Position numbers and translations under genes: made by a program. Positions 18,938 through 30,063 of a DNA stretch of 64,000 nt are shown here, in pieces. Source of the stretch: Lepidurus packardi (lineage: Eukaryota; Arthropoda; Branchiopoda; Notostraca; Triopsidae); NCBI GenBank assembly GCA_023053545.1, contig JAKZAN010000001.1, positions 2,562,565 to 2,626,564 of the forward strand, read 5' to 3'. Below the pieces are notes generated by a model. That model made no database searches and was not told the origin of the DNA. It saw nothing but the letters and a program-made list of their open reading frames with translations. Positions within the stretch are counted from its first letter, which is position 1, and each line of letters starts with the position of its first letter.

Positions 18938-21312
18938 TAGTGGGCACGGAGCTGCTAATCCATAACGTCAGGAAAAGTTTTCATCAAGTACAAGAAACGG
19001 CTCGCATAGCGGAGGCACAAAATATCGACACAATTGCTATTCTTGAACCACCTAAAAACCTCCAGGCTGCGAAGATTCTGGGATTCGACGTTTCAAGACA
19101 GGTTCGGGAGTACGAAGGAGTAGTACTTCTACACAAAGCTGGCAGCCCAGTACAAATTATGGAGATCACTGAACTTTACGCAGTATTCAAACTTACTCCC
19201 CCAAGCGGTGCGCCGATAGCTATCGTAGTAATTTACCGACGCCACACTGCCGACATGGCAACACTCCTGGAGGAAGTCTTGAGAAGAAGTCAGCGAATTG
19301 GCTCCAGCTACTTAATAACGGGAGATTTCAATGCCCACCACTGGTTGTGGGAAGCAAAAACTCCAGACTTGGCGGGATGTCAACTATACGACTGGGTGAC
19401 GGATAACAACCTACAGCTACTAAACAACTAGAACTTTCCCACCTTCAGAAACGAAAGAGGCCATTCCTCCACAATTGACCTCAGGTGGACCTCAGCCCAG
19501 TTAGCAACTCAAGTGCAGTGGAGCCTCCTTGACGACGAAAACTTCTACAATGAATCCGATCATGAAGCTATCCTGCTGTCCTTTGTGGGAATTAGCCGCG
19601 GTGCCCCTACGCTGAAGTGGTGCTACAGTAAAGCAAACTGGGATATATTTCGGAAAGACATCGCAACGGAACTAACGGAGTCTCACCATATGTTTGCAGA
19701 CCTATTGGGCGCAGAAGCCATCGATGCTGCCACAGAGAAGTTGACTTCCTCGATCCAACGAGCAATGGTAACCCACATACCCAGAAAATGCAGAAAAGCC
19801 AGAGCAAACCCATGGTGGAACAGAGAGCTGAATGACCTTCGTAAACAAGCGGCCAAAGCACTCCGGAGTTACCACCAATTTGGAGGACGGAGACTGGAAG
19901 AAGTCTGGAAGATTGCTAGGAACCAGTACCGATCAGTAACAAGACGGCGCCGTGATGAGTACTGGTCGAAGAAGATGGACACGCCCGATAACAGAATAGT
20001 TTGGAATTTGGATCGCAAGCTCAGACAAGAAACCAGCAGCAACAGACTGGATCTCCTTCGTCAAGAAGATGGTGGTGTTTTTCCAGATGGAAGACTGAAG
20101 CTAAACTACATAGCAGAGAAATTGCTAGAAGGTGTACCAACCAGAGATCCACAGAGCTCAGCTCCCATGAAGACTTCTAGTCATTCGTCGAGACGAACAA
20201 ACACGCGCAGTTCGTTGAAGCCAGAATTCTCAATGGAAGAAATCTCTGATTTACTCCGAAAATTACGGCCTAACAAAGCAGCCGGTGTCGACGACATCCA
20301 ATCAACTGTCCTCAAAGCAGTATGGCGGGTCATTGATAGACCGGTACTGAACATCTTCAACGCATCTCTCTCCCTCGGGTATTTTCCAAAGTCATGGAAA
20401 ACGGCAAAAGTTCTCCCTCTTCCAAAACCCGGAAAACCGGACCACCATTCAATAAAGAGCCTCCGCCCAATTGCGCTGCTCCCCATCCTGGGTAAACTGC
20501 TGGAGAAAGCTGTCGCCAGAAGATTTCAAGCTTATCTAGAAGAGCACCATATCCTATCCGACTCGCAATGGGGTTTTAGACCAGGGAGATCCACGACGGA
20601 TGCCCTGTTATCCCTCAGCAACGCAGCACTCGAAAGCTTCGACAAACGTAAAGTCAACACAGCTCTACTTTTGGATATAAAAGGGGCGTTCGATAATTTC
20701 GATCACGTCAAACTGGTGGAAGTACTACGTAAATTAAAAATCCCATCAAAACTGTTAGAATGGACCAGAAGTTTTCTCCAAGATCGACTAGCGTTTGTGG
20801 CACACGGGTCCGACAGGAGTGACACATATCACATCCGGAAAGGAGTCCCTCAAGGGTCCCCTCTATCCCCAGTCCTCTTCCTCACCTATATCGACGGCTC
20901 GCTTAGCGTCATAAAGCGAAAGCGCATTGGATCCAAGCTTTTTGCCGACGATCTGCTCCTTGACACCTCAGGATCATCAAGCGAAAAGAATGTGGAGTTT
21001 CTCGCTAAGAACCTGTCTGCCCTTGAAAAGTGGGGGAAAAGATTACGGTTGGAGTTCTCCAAGGAAAAAACGGAGCTAATCCACTTTTCGCGTAAACGAA
21101 CTCCGGAAGTTGCTCCCCTAGTCTGGGGTACATTGGTAATCCAACCGAAAGAGACCGTTCGGTACCTCGGGTTGACGTACGATTCGAAATTGTCATGGAA
21201 AGCACACGTAGCCAGTGTGGCGACCAAAAGCTTCCTAATCACGCAAAGAATTAGGAAACTGTCCAAGTCTCAAAGTCGATCTACTGGTTCCAACTTCGAA
21301 CGCTTTTCCTAG
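18934..21312 (+). pseudogene. LINE ORF2: endonuclease and reverse transcriptase, one nonsense codon
   Basis: The ATG overlaps the ORF1 stop as ATGA, an arrangement that suggests termination-reinitiation. The AP-endonuclease part has LITGDFNAHH and, beyond the stop, SDHEAILLSF. The in-frame TAG is at 19429-19431. The RT domain has KAAGVDDI, the LRPIALLP motif, GFRPGRST, GVPQGSPLSPVLF and the FADD catalytic motif (KLFADDLLLD). The frame is lost near 21290, and the remaining C-terminal part is read in another frame to about 21556. It is non-functional as it stands. Confidence 0.9.
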
Positions 21313-21560
21313 CCACGGTCGTGTCAAAAATGCGATATGTTTACCCGGCCTGGTGCAACGCGTCGAGCGCCTGTCTTCGACCCCTGAAGCAAGCATACAG
21401 ACAAGGTCTGCTAACAGTAACTGGCACCTTAAGGACAACTCCAACTACTGCTCTTGAAGTTGAGACAGGCTTACTACCCTTGGACCTTCTCCTGGAATCC
21501 GTGTTACTACGACATTTTGGTTCCATAAGTTGGAATTGTTGGCCTACCACACCCAGTCCC

Positions 21561-22534
21561 GTACCCAGGGGGGGGGTTCGGGGGGTTTAACCCCCCCCCC
21601 CCCCCCCGAAATGTTTCCGCAAATGAAAAATATACGTTTTTCTAGCATATGGTACTTGAGAAGTTTATTTCGAATGGAGCTTTGGTTTTATTTGACTGTT
21701 TTGAAGCTCGAACAACGCGATAACTTTTCTCCTTTTTCGTATCCCCCTTTGCCCTTTCCTTACCGTAAAGCTGTGCAAAGGAAGGCGAGCTGGAGAAACC
21801 TTCATATGTTCTTTTTGCGTTGCGTTCCTTCGGGCCTTCGCTGTTTCTCCCCCACAAGTAACATTTTTGTAACTTTTTCTTTCCCCCGTGTTATCCCCTT
21901 CCTGTCTTGCAGAAAGGAGTTTTTAAACGGGAGTTTTTAAACGTGGTCGAAGTCAAGCTAGCTCAGTTTCATATCTGAGACTTCCCAGACAACAAGCTTA
22001 GCGTGTTAGGTCTGTAAGAAAGTGTCTTACAAATTATAGTAGGTTCTTTGTGGCGGAAGGAGAGGCTGTGGTTATCAGGACTCACGGAGTAAAGTTAGAG
22101 TCCGAAAAAGGACTTAGACTCTGGTTCACGGATGTATTTTGTACATACACACTCTAACACCCTCTGCTAAAAGCGAGCACCAACTTTCCACCAAAGGCGA
22201 ATACCGACTCCTACTAAAGGCAAATTCTGACTGCTCTGATTGATAAAATGAAAGCCACCAGGAAAACAATTAACACGTAAGCTGAGCTATTACTTCATTG
22301 GTGTGGGCGGTTCGTACATAATAAGGGGATTCACAGTATTGGGCAATAGCGGATTAATCAGACACATGCATGGCTTCATGCATGTGGAGGGCGACATCTA
22401 GTGTTTACGGGAGAATATAGGTGGGGTACTCAAAAATTAGCGGGAGAATAAAAGCACATTCTTACAGGTCGTATTCGCTAGTTTCTCGATTCGTTACCTC
22501 AGTTTAGGTCTGTGATCATTTCACAGGTTGAGTT
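21561..22534. other. G/C homopolymer junction and unassigned sequence
   Basis: A run of G then C (about 21569-21606) follows CCCGTACCCAG. It is similar in style to hAT-like termini at 29606 and 48721. Further right, a short palindrome (AGAGTCCGAAAAAGGACTTAGACTCT-like, near 22101) and a TTTCACAG acceptor-like site just before the next ORF are visible. No gene is seen. Confidence 0.4.
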
Positions 22535-23374
22535 ATGAAGCGCAAAGTAGACATCAAATCTTACTTCCTACCTAAGGCAGTAAAGGTGGAAAATTCTGTA
22601 ACACCTGGACCTGGGTGTTCAACTACTCGAGAGGACTTGGCAGCTACCCAGCAAGAGGCCACAGGCGATTCCAATGGATCGCAACCAGGTACTTCTCTGC
22701 TGCCCGCAGAGAATAATATTAGTGTTTCACCTATTTCTTTCGTGTCCATACAGACTTTGCTAGCAAATACTTCTGAAGAAGTAAAAAAGCAGGATTGCAC
22801 GTCAGGTAGCTCGTCCACTTCTCGGGTTTCCGCTTTTCCAAACGACATAGGAAAATTTGTTAGCATGTCCTCTGAGCTAGACTCCACTATGAAACTTAAC
22901 TTACTTAAATCTCCATGGGTACCTGATTTTTCTTACCGTTTCCCCGTTACGGGACCAAGAAACCTAAAATTTCAAATTGCCTGGCTTAGCCGTTTCTCGT
23001 GGCTTTCCTATTCTCCGTCTGAAGACGGAGCATTCTGTAGGCCCTATGTGTTCTTCGCGGCAGAAACAGGGGGTAAGTGTTCGCATCAGAAACTGTCTCT
23101 ATTTGTTTCTAAGCCTTTTAATAATTGGAAAAAAGCGCTCGGAGAATTCAAACGCCATAGTGAAGCGCAGTTTCATCGAGATTCTATGGTTTGCGCAGAA
23201 AACTTTGTTTCGAGCCTGAGAAGGCTAAAAACATGGTTGAGAAGCTCAACCGGAGAGGACAGACTAACAGGCCTAGCTCTTCTGTCTGTACACAGAACTG
23301 TTCCTCTCTGTTCTGAAGAAGTTATAAATGTATTTGCAGGGAAGAAAAATCGTCGTTTAGATTTCGTCTTGTAA
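22535..23374 (+). CDS. Internally deleted hAT transposase (zinc finger joined to C-terminal tail, 279 aa)
   Basis: The N-terminus starts MKRKVDIKSYF and has a low-complexity segment. A TTF/ZMYM-type zinc-finger region follows (FCRPYVFFA...CSHQKLSLFV, KPFNNWKKALGEF, H...FHRDSM). Directly after CAENFV comes a typical hAT C-terminal end: SLRRLKTWLRS, EDRLTGLALLSVHR and the terminal RRLDFVL. The catalytic core of several hundred residues that should separate them is missing, yet the frame is open. It could encode a DNA-binding protein without catalysis, like known repressor-type deletion products of other transposons, or just be a fortuitous in-frame deletion. No terminal inverted repeats were located. 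Confidence 0.75.
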   Translation: MKRKVDIKSYFLPKAVKVENSVTPGPGCSTTREDLAATQQEATGDSNGSQPGTSLLPAENNISVSPISFVSIQTLLANTSEEVKKQDCTSGSSSTSRVSAFPNDIGKFVSMSSELDSTMKLNLLKSPWVPDFSYRFPVTGPRNLKFQIAWLSRFSWLSYSPSEDGAFCRPYVFFAAETGGKCSHQKLSLFVSKPFNNWKKALGEFKRHSEAQFHRDSMVCAENFVSSLRRLKTWLRSSTGEDRLTGLALLSVHRTVPLCSEEVINVFAGKKNRRLDFVL

Positions 23375-23684
23375 CTTTCTTTTTGAGAATCAACAATAGC
23401 TTTTGCGGATTATTTATAATATGTATTACTTAGTATGGTATTTTATCATAACAGTACTAGAAGCTTCATATTTCTCGTTAGTAGTAATTTATGGCAAATA
23501 ATTATATTGGTAACATTACTTAGTTATCGTTATTAAACTACTTTCATAATTTTCTGCATTTTTTATTTTGTTTATGACAATTTATACTATTATTTAAATT
23601 TATATGTTTATATTAATATTACGTTTTTGCAAAATAGTGCACTTCATGTTTATAAATATTACACTCATTAGCAAGTTAATTTTA

Positions 23685-23845
23685 TTTCAATTTATTGCCG
23701 CTGAGGTCGACTCCTCCTAGTGGTGGCGGTGGGAAACAACTCTGCGACACGGGTTAAATACGATGAAACCAACCGGATATTACCTCCGTAAGGTGTAACA
23801 TGAACCAACGTCACAGTGGCAGGCTAAACGTCGACAAAAAAATTC
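23685..23845 (+). repeat. Dispersed repeat, also at 29812-29880 and 32780-32905
   Basis: ATTGCCGCTGAGGTCGACTC...GGCGGTGGGAAACA...TGAACCAACGTC...CAGTGGCAGGC matches the reverse complement of 32825-32905. Its right end also matches the reverse complement of 29812-29835. A 40-bp string containing GTAGTAGAGCTCGTATCCCC is shared by the other two copies. These are remnants of one unnamed repeat family. Confidence 0.7.
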
Positions 23846-24399
23846 TCGCTAGTTTGAATGTGAAAATTAACTTTATGTGTATATAGTTATCGTCTAACTC
23901 TCTACATTCTATATGGAAAACTTGATAGATTAAGATGGTATACGAAAAAAATAGGACAAACAATAGTGTTGGAAAACAATAGTGTTGCGTTAAAACGTGT
24001 CAGCGTTGAAGACCATTTTATGGAAAAACAAAGGATCTGGCGGGGAACCAACCAACTTCAATTTACAGGCCCAACTAACGTGAAAAAGACCATCCATCTA
24101 TCACTCGCAATTAAATAGGTGAACACTTTCAATCTTGTCGGTGGTGAACGTCGAATAAGCCCGAGGCAACGTTTCTGGAATTACGTGAACTTGGATCTTG
24201 CTGACTGCGTTGGAAGCTAAACCAGATGCTACCTGGAAAGTTTCCACCGTTCATGATGTAGTTGATAAATTCTCTGACGAGAGTATGCCAGCTTTTACGG
24301 TAACCAACATATTTAATTAGCAATTAGTTGCAGTCAAAGGGAGTGTACATTATTTCTAATTGTGTGACCCTAGAAAGACAATTGCATGGGGACGTTACC
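23846..24399. other. No gene recognised
   Basis: AT-rich sequence between dispersed repeats. No open frame of interest and no RNA motif seen. Confidence 0.5.
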
Positions 24400-24690
24400 A
24401 AGTCATGAAGAAGGGGGAGAAGCCAAACCAATGCTTACGTCCAGGGAAGGAGAGGAAATCGAACGTTCCTCGTCAGCTTACCCAACCTTGCTTTATGAAG
24501 TCAGAAGATGGGGGGAATCTAGGGCAATACTTGTTGTGACTTGTCACTTGTCAACGCTGTGCGAATTCCGAAAAAGCAAACGTTTCTAGTCAGCTAGCCC
24601 TTTGCGGGTAGGAAAATATGATGAAGGAGCCAAGTATTTAGGTTTTGTTGGATTGATAGCATATATTACTTGATTGATAGCATGTATCAC
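24400..24690 (+). repeat. Inverted copy of 48310-48585
   Basis: AGTCATGAAGAAGGGGGAGA, CAATGCTTACGTC, GAGGAAATCGAACGTT, GACTTGTCA and AAGTATTTAGGTTTTGT all recur in reverse complement at 48.3-48.6 kb. The arms are roughly 80% similar by eye, so this is an old dispersed repeat. It contains no protein signature. Confidence 0.8.
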
Positions 24691-25264
24691 TAGCTAGCGG
24701 GGTTATGAATTATGTTAGTCATTTTTTAAGCGTAGTTAATATAAGCGTGTCCCACTTTGAAAACTGAAAATACTCCCCGTATGGTTTGCAACTAGTTTCG
24801 GTTCAAATGTGTACTACAAAGGCTTTTAGCACGTGACAAACAAGACATTTGGGACGAGTCAGGCCTGGACTAGTAGCGTTCGTTCGGCCTGCTCAGGCAT
24901 AACCTCAACAACAAGCGCGATTCTTAGTCGGCTAATGATGCACGTTAGATGGCAACGGCCATACCATGCAGAATGTACCCAGACTCGTCAGCTCCTGGAA
25001 GTCAATTCCGATCGCTCCCGAGCAAAAGTCATTTTCTAGTTCATAGTTCATCACGAGAGCCAGAATCCCGTGATAGCGTGTAGTTTTTTTGGCGTGATTA
25101 TTAAAAAGGGAAAACGCATTCAAGCACATTTTCCTTACGACCGCTTCCAGTGCATTAGTTAAAGAGTAAACGACATATTAGTGTATAAGTTTATTTTTTT
25201 ATATATGTATTATTTGCCTTTGTGTGTGTGTGTGTATTTCCCATTTTCCCCTTTCTCTCCAGTA
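24691..25264. other. No gene recognised
   Basis: Short open frames only. A TG microsatellite (TGTGTGTGTGTG) lies near 25221. No homologous feature seen. Confidence 0.5.
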
Positions 25265-25344
25265 AGCTGTCATTAAGCAGATCTCAGAAGGGATAATATT
25301 AGTGCAATTTTTTTTAAAATCTAACATATTTGTTTTGTTGGGGT

Positions 25345-25478
25345 ATGAATATTATTTTATTTTAGTGTATCTAGTTCTCATGGTTTGTGAAGCAGCATTG
25401 GGATTAGCTGTTTTAGTTTCAATTGTACGCTCTCACGGTAGTGATTATTTTAATTCATTTACTATTTTACAATGTTAA
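25345..25478 (+). pseudogene. ND4L: ND4L C-terminal part (nuclear copy)
   Basis: The frame reads [20 protein letters not shown] and then [15 protein letters not shown] before TAA. This is the conserved end of NADH dehydrogenase subunit 4L. The N-terminal part is degraded. Confidence 0.85.
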
Positions 25479-26338
25479 AAATTTTATTAATAACATTGTT
25501 TTGATCCCTGTGATTTTAGTTCCGTGTTGAGTGAACGTAATTTTAAGAATTTTGGTGTTGTGTTTATGTTGGTGATTGATAGGGGTAAATGTAGCGGGTT
25601 TTTTTTAAATGTCGTCTAACATCGTTTCTTATGTGCTTGTTTTATTACTAGCTTGATTATTGTTCTTAATATTGATGAGAAGTTACAAGCTTCAACCGAC
25701 ATTTAGTAATAATATATTTTTATTTGTGGTGTTTTTCCTGTTATTGTTTTTAGAAATAAGTGGTTTGATTAGAGATTTCTTATTTTTTATATTTTGTTTG
25801 AATCATCTTTGATTCCTACTTACTTGCTTATTTTAGGGTGGGGTTATCAACCCGAACAACTTCAGGCGGGCTTATACTTTCTATTTTATACTTTAGTTGC
25901 ATCTCTGCCTTTGTTGATTTGTTTTTTTTTTTTGTTATAGGCTCAGATTTACGTTAAATATATGTTATATAGAGAATTTTTCGTAATTTTAAAATTACTT
26001 ATTTTTTGCTTTTTTAATTAAGATTCCTATTTATTTTGTTCATTTATGATTACCGAGGTAACCCAGGGCTCACGTGGAGGCTCCTATTGCTGGTTCTATG
26101 ATTTTAGCAGGAATCTTATTGAAGTTAGGGGGGTATGGGTTAATGCGAGTTATATATATCGTTATTTTGTGTTATCATATGGGCGCCGTTTAGTATCAGA
26201 GTTAGAATAATGGGAGCTTTATTAACTGGATTTATTTGTTTGTGCCAGAGAGATATTAAATCGTTGATTGCTTATTCTTCGGTGGGTCATATGGGGTTAG
26301 TTCTTGGGGGTATTTATAGTTTTTATTTTTGAGGGTGG
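25472..26338 (+). pseudogene. ND4: ND4 N-terminal two thirds (nuclear copy)
   Basis: It starts MLKIL at the overlap with ND4L. The hallmark [20 protein letters not shown] is read near 26070-26130, followed by GGYGLMRV. After frame changes it reads [20 protein letters not shown] and [11 protein letters not shown]. The sequence stops after FYFWGWNG with no C-terminal part. At least two frameshifts and a TGG-to-TGA style of Trp coding are visible. Confidence 0.88.
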
Positions 26339-26391
26339 AATGGTGTATAACTTAACTTTTGGTCTAAAGTTACATCTATTATAACGTAAGC

Positions 26392-26604
26392 TTAAAAAAG
26401 CAAAGTTAAATTTGAATATAATATACCAGAATCACAGAGTTTAACAGGATCACAATGTACAGGTGTTTCTTCTGTACTACGTTCTCTTGAGCTTGGGCCT
26501 GCCACTGGCTGTTCGCTATCGCAATCAGGCTGTTTTCTTTTAGATCCCTGTTGTTCAGTGCCATCTTCTATTGTAGATGCATCTTTACGAAGCCACTTAA
26601 GCAT
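26392..26604 (-). CDS. Possible first exon of a hAT-type transposase
   Basis: A 70-residue minus-strand frame starts MLKWLRKD and contains SKRKQPDCDSEQPVAGPSS. That style (short basic start, polar linker with AGPSS) is common in N-termini of BED/ZMYM hAT transposases. A donor-like GTATAT follows GATTCTG. No downstream exon was found, so it is a fragment at best. Confidence 0.3.
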   Translation of the reverse strand: MLKWLRKDASTIEDGTEQQGSKRKQPDCDSEQPVAGPSSRERSTEETPVHCDPVKLCDSGILYSNLTLLF

Positions 26605-27894
26605 TTCTTACGAACATTTAGACTAGACTGCGTGTAATTAATGATGGAAGTCGACCTCAGTCACAGCACTCTGAATTTATTTACAAACAGAAACAGCGTT
26701 CCAAAATGTGGTTTTAATGCAGCCTTTCGTAATACTCATGTCGATTACCATGGGAACCTTGTTCGCCACTTTGTTGCACTGAGTGCAGTCAGTCGTTTCT
26801 AGTCATACTAGGGTATCCCACAGGTATGACGTCACCGGCATAAGAAGGCGAACCTGGTGCTCCACCCAGAACATGCATTCAGTGTTCCGGAAAGGAAACG
26901 CAACTAGGCTTATGTTCGGTGGATATCTGACATTCATGAATTGAATTATTATACCTAAACAATAAAGATTTATTTATTTTTTCATTAAAACCTCTAGAAA
27001 ACCTCTAGATTTAGAAATAAAATGTCAAAAACCTCTCATCTGGAGGAAAACCTCTAGAAGTGGAACCACTGGTACCCATCCTTATATCGTGCAACAGTAT
27101 TGACAGAACGGGCCCGTCAAAGAACTGCAAGGGAGGTGGGGGAGGACAAAAAAAAACCTTAGTCTCGTAAACCACAAGCCAGCCAGCGTTTCTCAAAACC
27201 GTTGGAAGAAGCCTAATGGGAAAAAAAAGTTGTCGATACTAAAAGCCAAGCGCCAGAATTTTCGCGAAGGGTATGCGTGAGAAAATATGGTTTACGAGTC
27301 TAGCGGGAATTGAATGCCTCTCCCTGGGGTGAATCTACACAGTAAAAGCTAGGGAAAACACGCTAAGAAGGCTTTATTGTCTGCAGCTGGCATAATGAAA
27401 CAGCAAATGAGAAAAAGATTCCAAAGGATTAAAAAATGTGAAAAAGATTCAACAGCCAAGATGAAAAAAGATTGCGAATCAGTTCATTCCCAGAACGCCT
27501 CGAAAACGGGAGCCTACTGCTCCAGAAAAAGTAGAAGGCGTTTTTTCTCAAAAGTTTTTCTTTATTTCAAACGAACGGGCATGCATTTTCCGACAGTCCA
27601 ACATGTTTGTATAACTGGCATGAAAACGGGGTGCTCATTGCACGTTTTCCCAACTCTGGAGCTGATTGCCGCGATTGGCCAAAAAATCCGCTCTCCCGCG
27701 CTTCGTTTCGTCGCCTTTCAAACGCCAATTTAGCCACCTCCCCCCTTTTCCTTCACCTTTTACCATGCCATAGCAACAACATACTCTCTTTTGACGTGGA
27801 AATCGAACAGTTTCAAGTCTGAAACTACAACGCTGTATAAATAGACTCTATGCCTGCGGTTGCATCAACTGTGATTTTGCTTTCAATGCTTGAT
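26605..27894. other. No gene recognised; repeat-like 27540-27790
   Basis: The stretch AAACGCCAATTTA(G/C)C(C/A)ACCTCCC...CTTTTACCATGCCATA (27720-27771) recurs at 48664-48720, where a hAT element follows it. The lysine/arginine-rich open frame at 27377-27733 spans this repeat and lacks any domain. I do not call it a gene. Confidence 0.5.
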
Positions 27895-28135
27895 TTGCAT
27901 TGTGTGCATTAAATTTATGTATTTATAAATGTAAACGAACGTTTATATTTAATCCATTCAGAGGACTTTTAAAGCAAATGCAAGCTTTTTTAGTTTAATC
28001 TGCAAATGTGGCTGCGAGACGTAGACTCCACAGTTTAATTACTTACCAATATTTTACTTTTTTTTTCTTTTACAAAAATCCTTGAATTTTCTATTCAAAA
28101 TGTGTAAAACGTATTGTTAAAACGCCTCAGGTAAT
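27895..28135 (-). repeat. Inverted repeat arm 2 (partner at 16975-17215)
   Basis: Reverse-complementary to 16975-17215 over about 235 bp with small indels. It is shared with no other place in the window that I could find. Confidence 0.85.
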
Positions 28136-30063
28136 TTGCTCCCGTTTTAGTTTACATTTATCGACTCCATCGGACTTTAGTCAAACTGAAAGCAATCAAA
28201 GCTTAATAGTTCACCTTTCCCTTCCTTGTACCTCGCTTATGCAGCTGTTATGCTCTAAGTGGGATAGGCCCTTACTCTCGAACTTTGTACTAGTACAGTT
28301 ACGACTCGAACTCGGACCTCGTACAATACTCTCGAAACTCGAAATTTATTATTTGTTAGTTCATGTGTTTTTGTATCTTGTTTTTAGTGGTAATTTGGGT
28401 GGGGAATAAAGAACTAGTCCTAAAATCATCGACTTCTTATCGTGTACATTTATTTCGACTTTATTCAGATCTCGTGCTCTTCTTCCGTCCAATGCGTCGT
28501 TCTGCGCATTTCAGGAATCTATCACTGGAATCCCCTCCGTGAACGGCTGTGACGTCAAAAAATAGTGCCCTTTGCCGTAGGATATGGATAAGTTAGGTTT
28601 TAATAGCATGTTAAATAATAATATGCATATAATAATAGGCATTGTTTCGTTTCGCAACATCAACAAGCAAATTTTTAAAGACACTGTTTTTCTTTGAACT
28701 TCATTGACGGGGCGAAGCTAGTTTCACTTGTAACCGTCCTTAGAAAAGCATGCCACTGGAAAGAGCATTCGTGGAAATTTGGAACTGGACAACTACATTG
28801 CTACATTTGAACAATATAAGGTTAGTCAAGCTTTGGGTATATCATTTAGTGTCCTGCATTATCTAGCTGATTCTGCAGCCGATTCTGCAACTTTTGCAAT
28901 TCGACTCTAATTCCTCTGGTGTCTTGGTCTTGCAGCTCGACTTGCCCGGTACTTCGTTGACAGTAGGACAGATATCGTCTTCTAAAGCTTTATTTCAAGA
29001 AACGCACCTTCTGAATCTTATGAGGAGTAAACGTTCGGCTGAGAAATTGGTCAAAATTGAAACACGGTTTGTAGAGTGCTAAAATGAAATGTTCTTACCA
29101 CAGTATAAAGGTTTACACATAAAGGTTTTGTAAACCATTATAACGTGGGTCTTAGCTTTCGGAAAGCAAGTAATTGGTTTAATTTGTAATCCAGGTTGTC
29201 AGGGAAAGTATGATAAAAACTGAGTTATTATCAGTGTCCTCGATAACATGAATTAATAAGCAATTTATCCTTTTTTCCAGTGCAGACGATTATAGAAACC
29301 AAGAGCAATAGTCATAAGAGATCTTTCAAAACTAAGATTATACTTTAACGCAGAACTTTTTCTTTGGAATGTTTAAGCATTTCTAGCAGTTGCTTCATTC
29401 TTTGAAAGTGCTCTAGCTACCTGTTGTAGTCACTATAATTGGTCCATGTGGTTAAAAGTTTTGTTTACTATACAAACGATTGTTTCTTTGGGTGTTTCGC
29501 AATGTATAGGTCAGCAAAGTTTCTTGTGTAACTATCTTAAAACTCGGACACGTGCGATAATAAGCACGAATCGGTGTAATCGACAAGACAATATAATGAG
29601 TATAGTCAGGGCCGTATCCAGGATTTCGTTTCGGGGGGTGCTTTAGACACTAAACCTGGTAAGCCATGTGATTTCTATTCTAATAGTCTAGGTCGATAAA
29701 TTGAAGAAGCAGGCTAGACCTATGTACAAAAATGATAGTGTAAACATGACTTTCGTTAAATATGCATAATATGACTTTTGTTCAATATATGAGTTTAGAC
29801 TTCTTTGTCGACGTTGGGCCTGCCACTGTGAAGAGAGTTATGTTCCACGTAGTAGAGCTCGTATCCCCATTTTTGCGTTGTTGATCTGTTTTTAGTCAAA
29901 ACTGTGCATCTAACGGGCACATTATCGACTATTTCTGACAATTTAATATTTCTGATTTTTTTTTTTTTGGGGGGGGGGGATAAAGGTTAATATTATTCTG
30001 AAACAAACTTTCTATTGATCTTATTATTGGTAGAGAAAAGGAAAAAAAATTACACCACTTCTA
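28136..30063. other. No gene recognised; one isolated transposon-like terminus
   Basis: At 29606, CAGGGCCGTATCCAGGATTT followed by CGGGGGGTGC resembles a hAT-type terminus (compare CAGGGCC at 48721), but no opposite end was found. A G10 run occurs near 29970. A fragment of the 23.7-kb repeat lies at 29812-29880. Open frames here are short and unsupported. Confidence 0.45.

Larger units (their letters stand above)
17236..21560 (+). mobile_element. Non-LTR (LINE, Jockey/I-like) retrotransposon, nearly complete
   Basis: A putative 5' UTR (about 17236-17450, AGTAGCCATTTTGCTGGCGG) precedes a gag-like ORF1 and an endonuclease/RT ORF2. No poly(A) is seen. The 3' end runs into a G/C homopolymer block at 21560-21605 that looks like another element's terminus, so the tail is truncated. 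Inactivating changes are few: one frameshift in ORF1, one TAG in ORF2 and one frameshift near the ORF2 end. This suggests fairly recent death. Clade assignment rests on domain order only. Confidence 0.88.
25300..26338 (+). other. NUMT 2: nuclear copy of mtDNA ND4L-ND4
   Basis: ND4L is followed by ND4 with the 7-bp overlap ATGTTAA (25472-25478) typical of arthropod mitochondrial genomes. Several frameshifts in ND4 show that it is a nuclear pseudogene copy. It is not contiguous with NUMT 1 in mitochondrial order, so it could be an independent insertion. The left border is uncertain and the right border is near 26338. Confidence 0.88.

Noticed and set aside
27377..27733. Basic 118-codon open frame
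   Set aside because: It runs through a dispersed repeat also present at 48.6 kb and lacks domain or splice support.
29446..29646. Short plus-strand frame with a hydrophobic start, possible secreted peptide
   Set aside because: It runs into a transposon-like terminus at 29606. No conserved cysteines or homologous copy.
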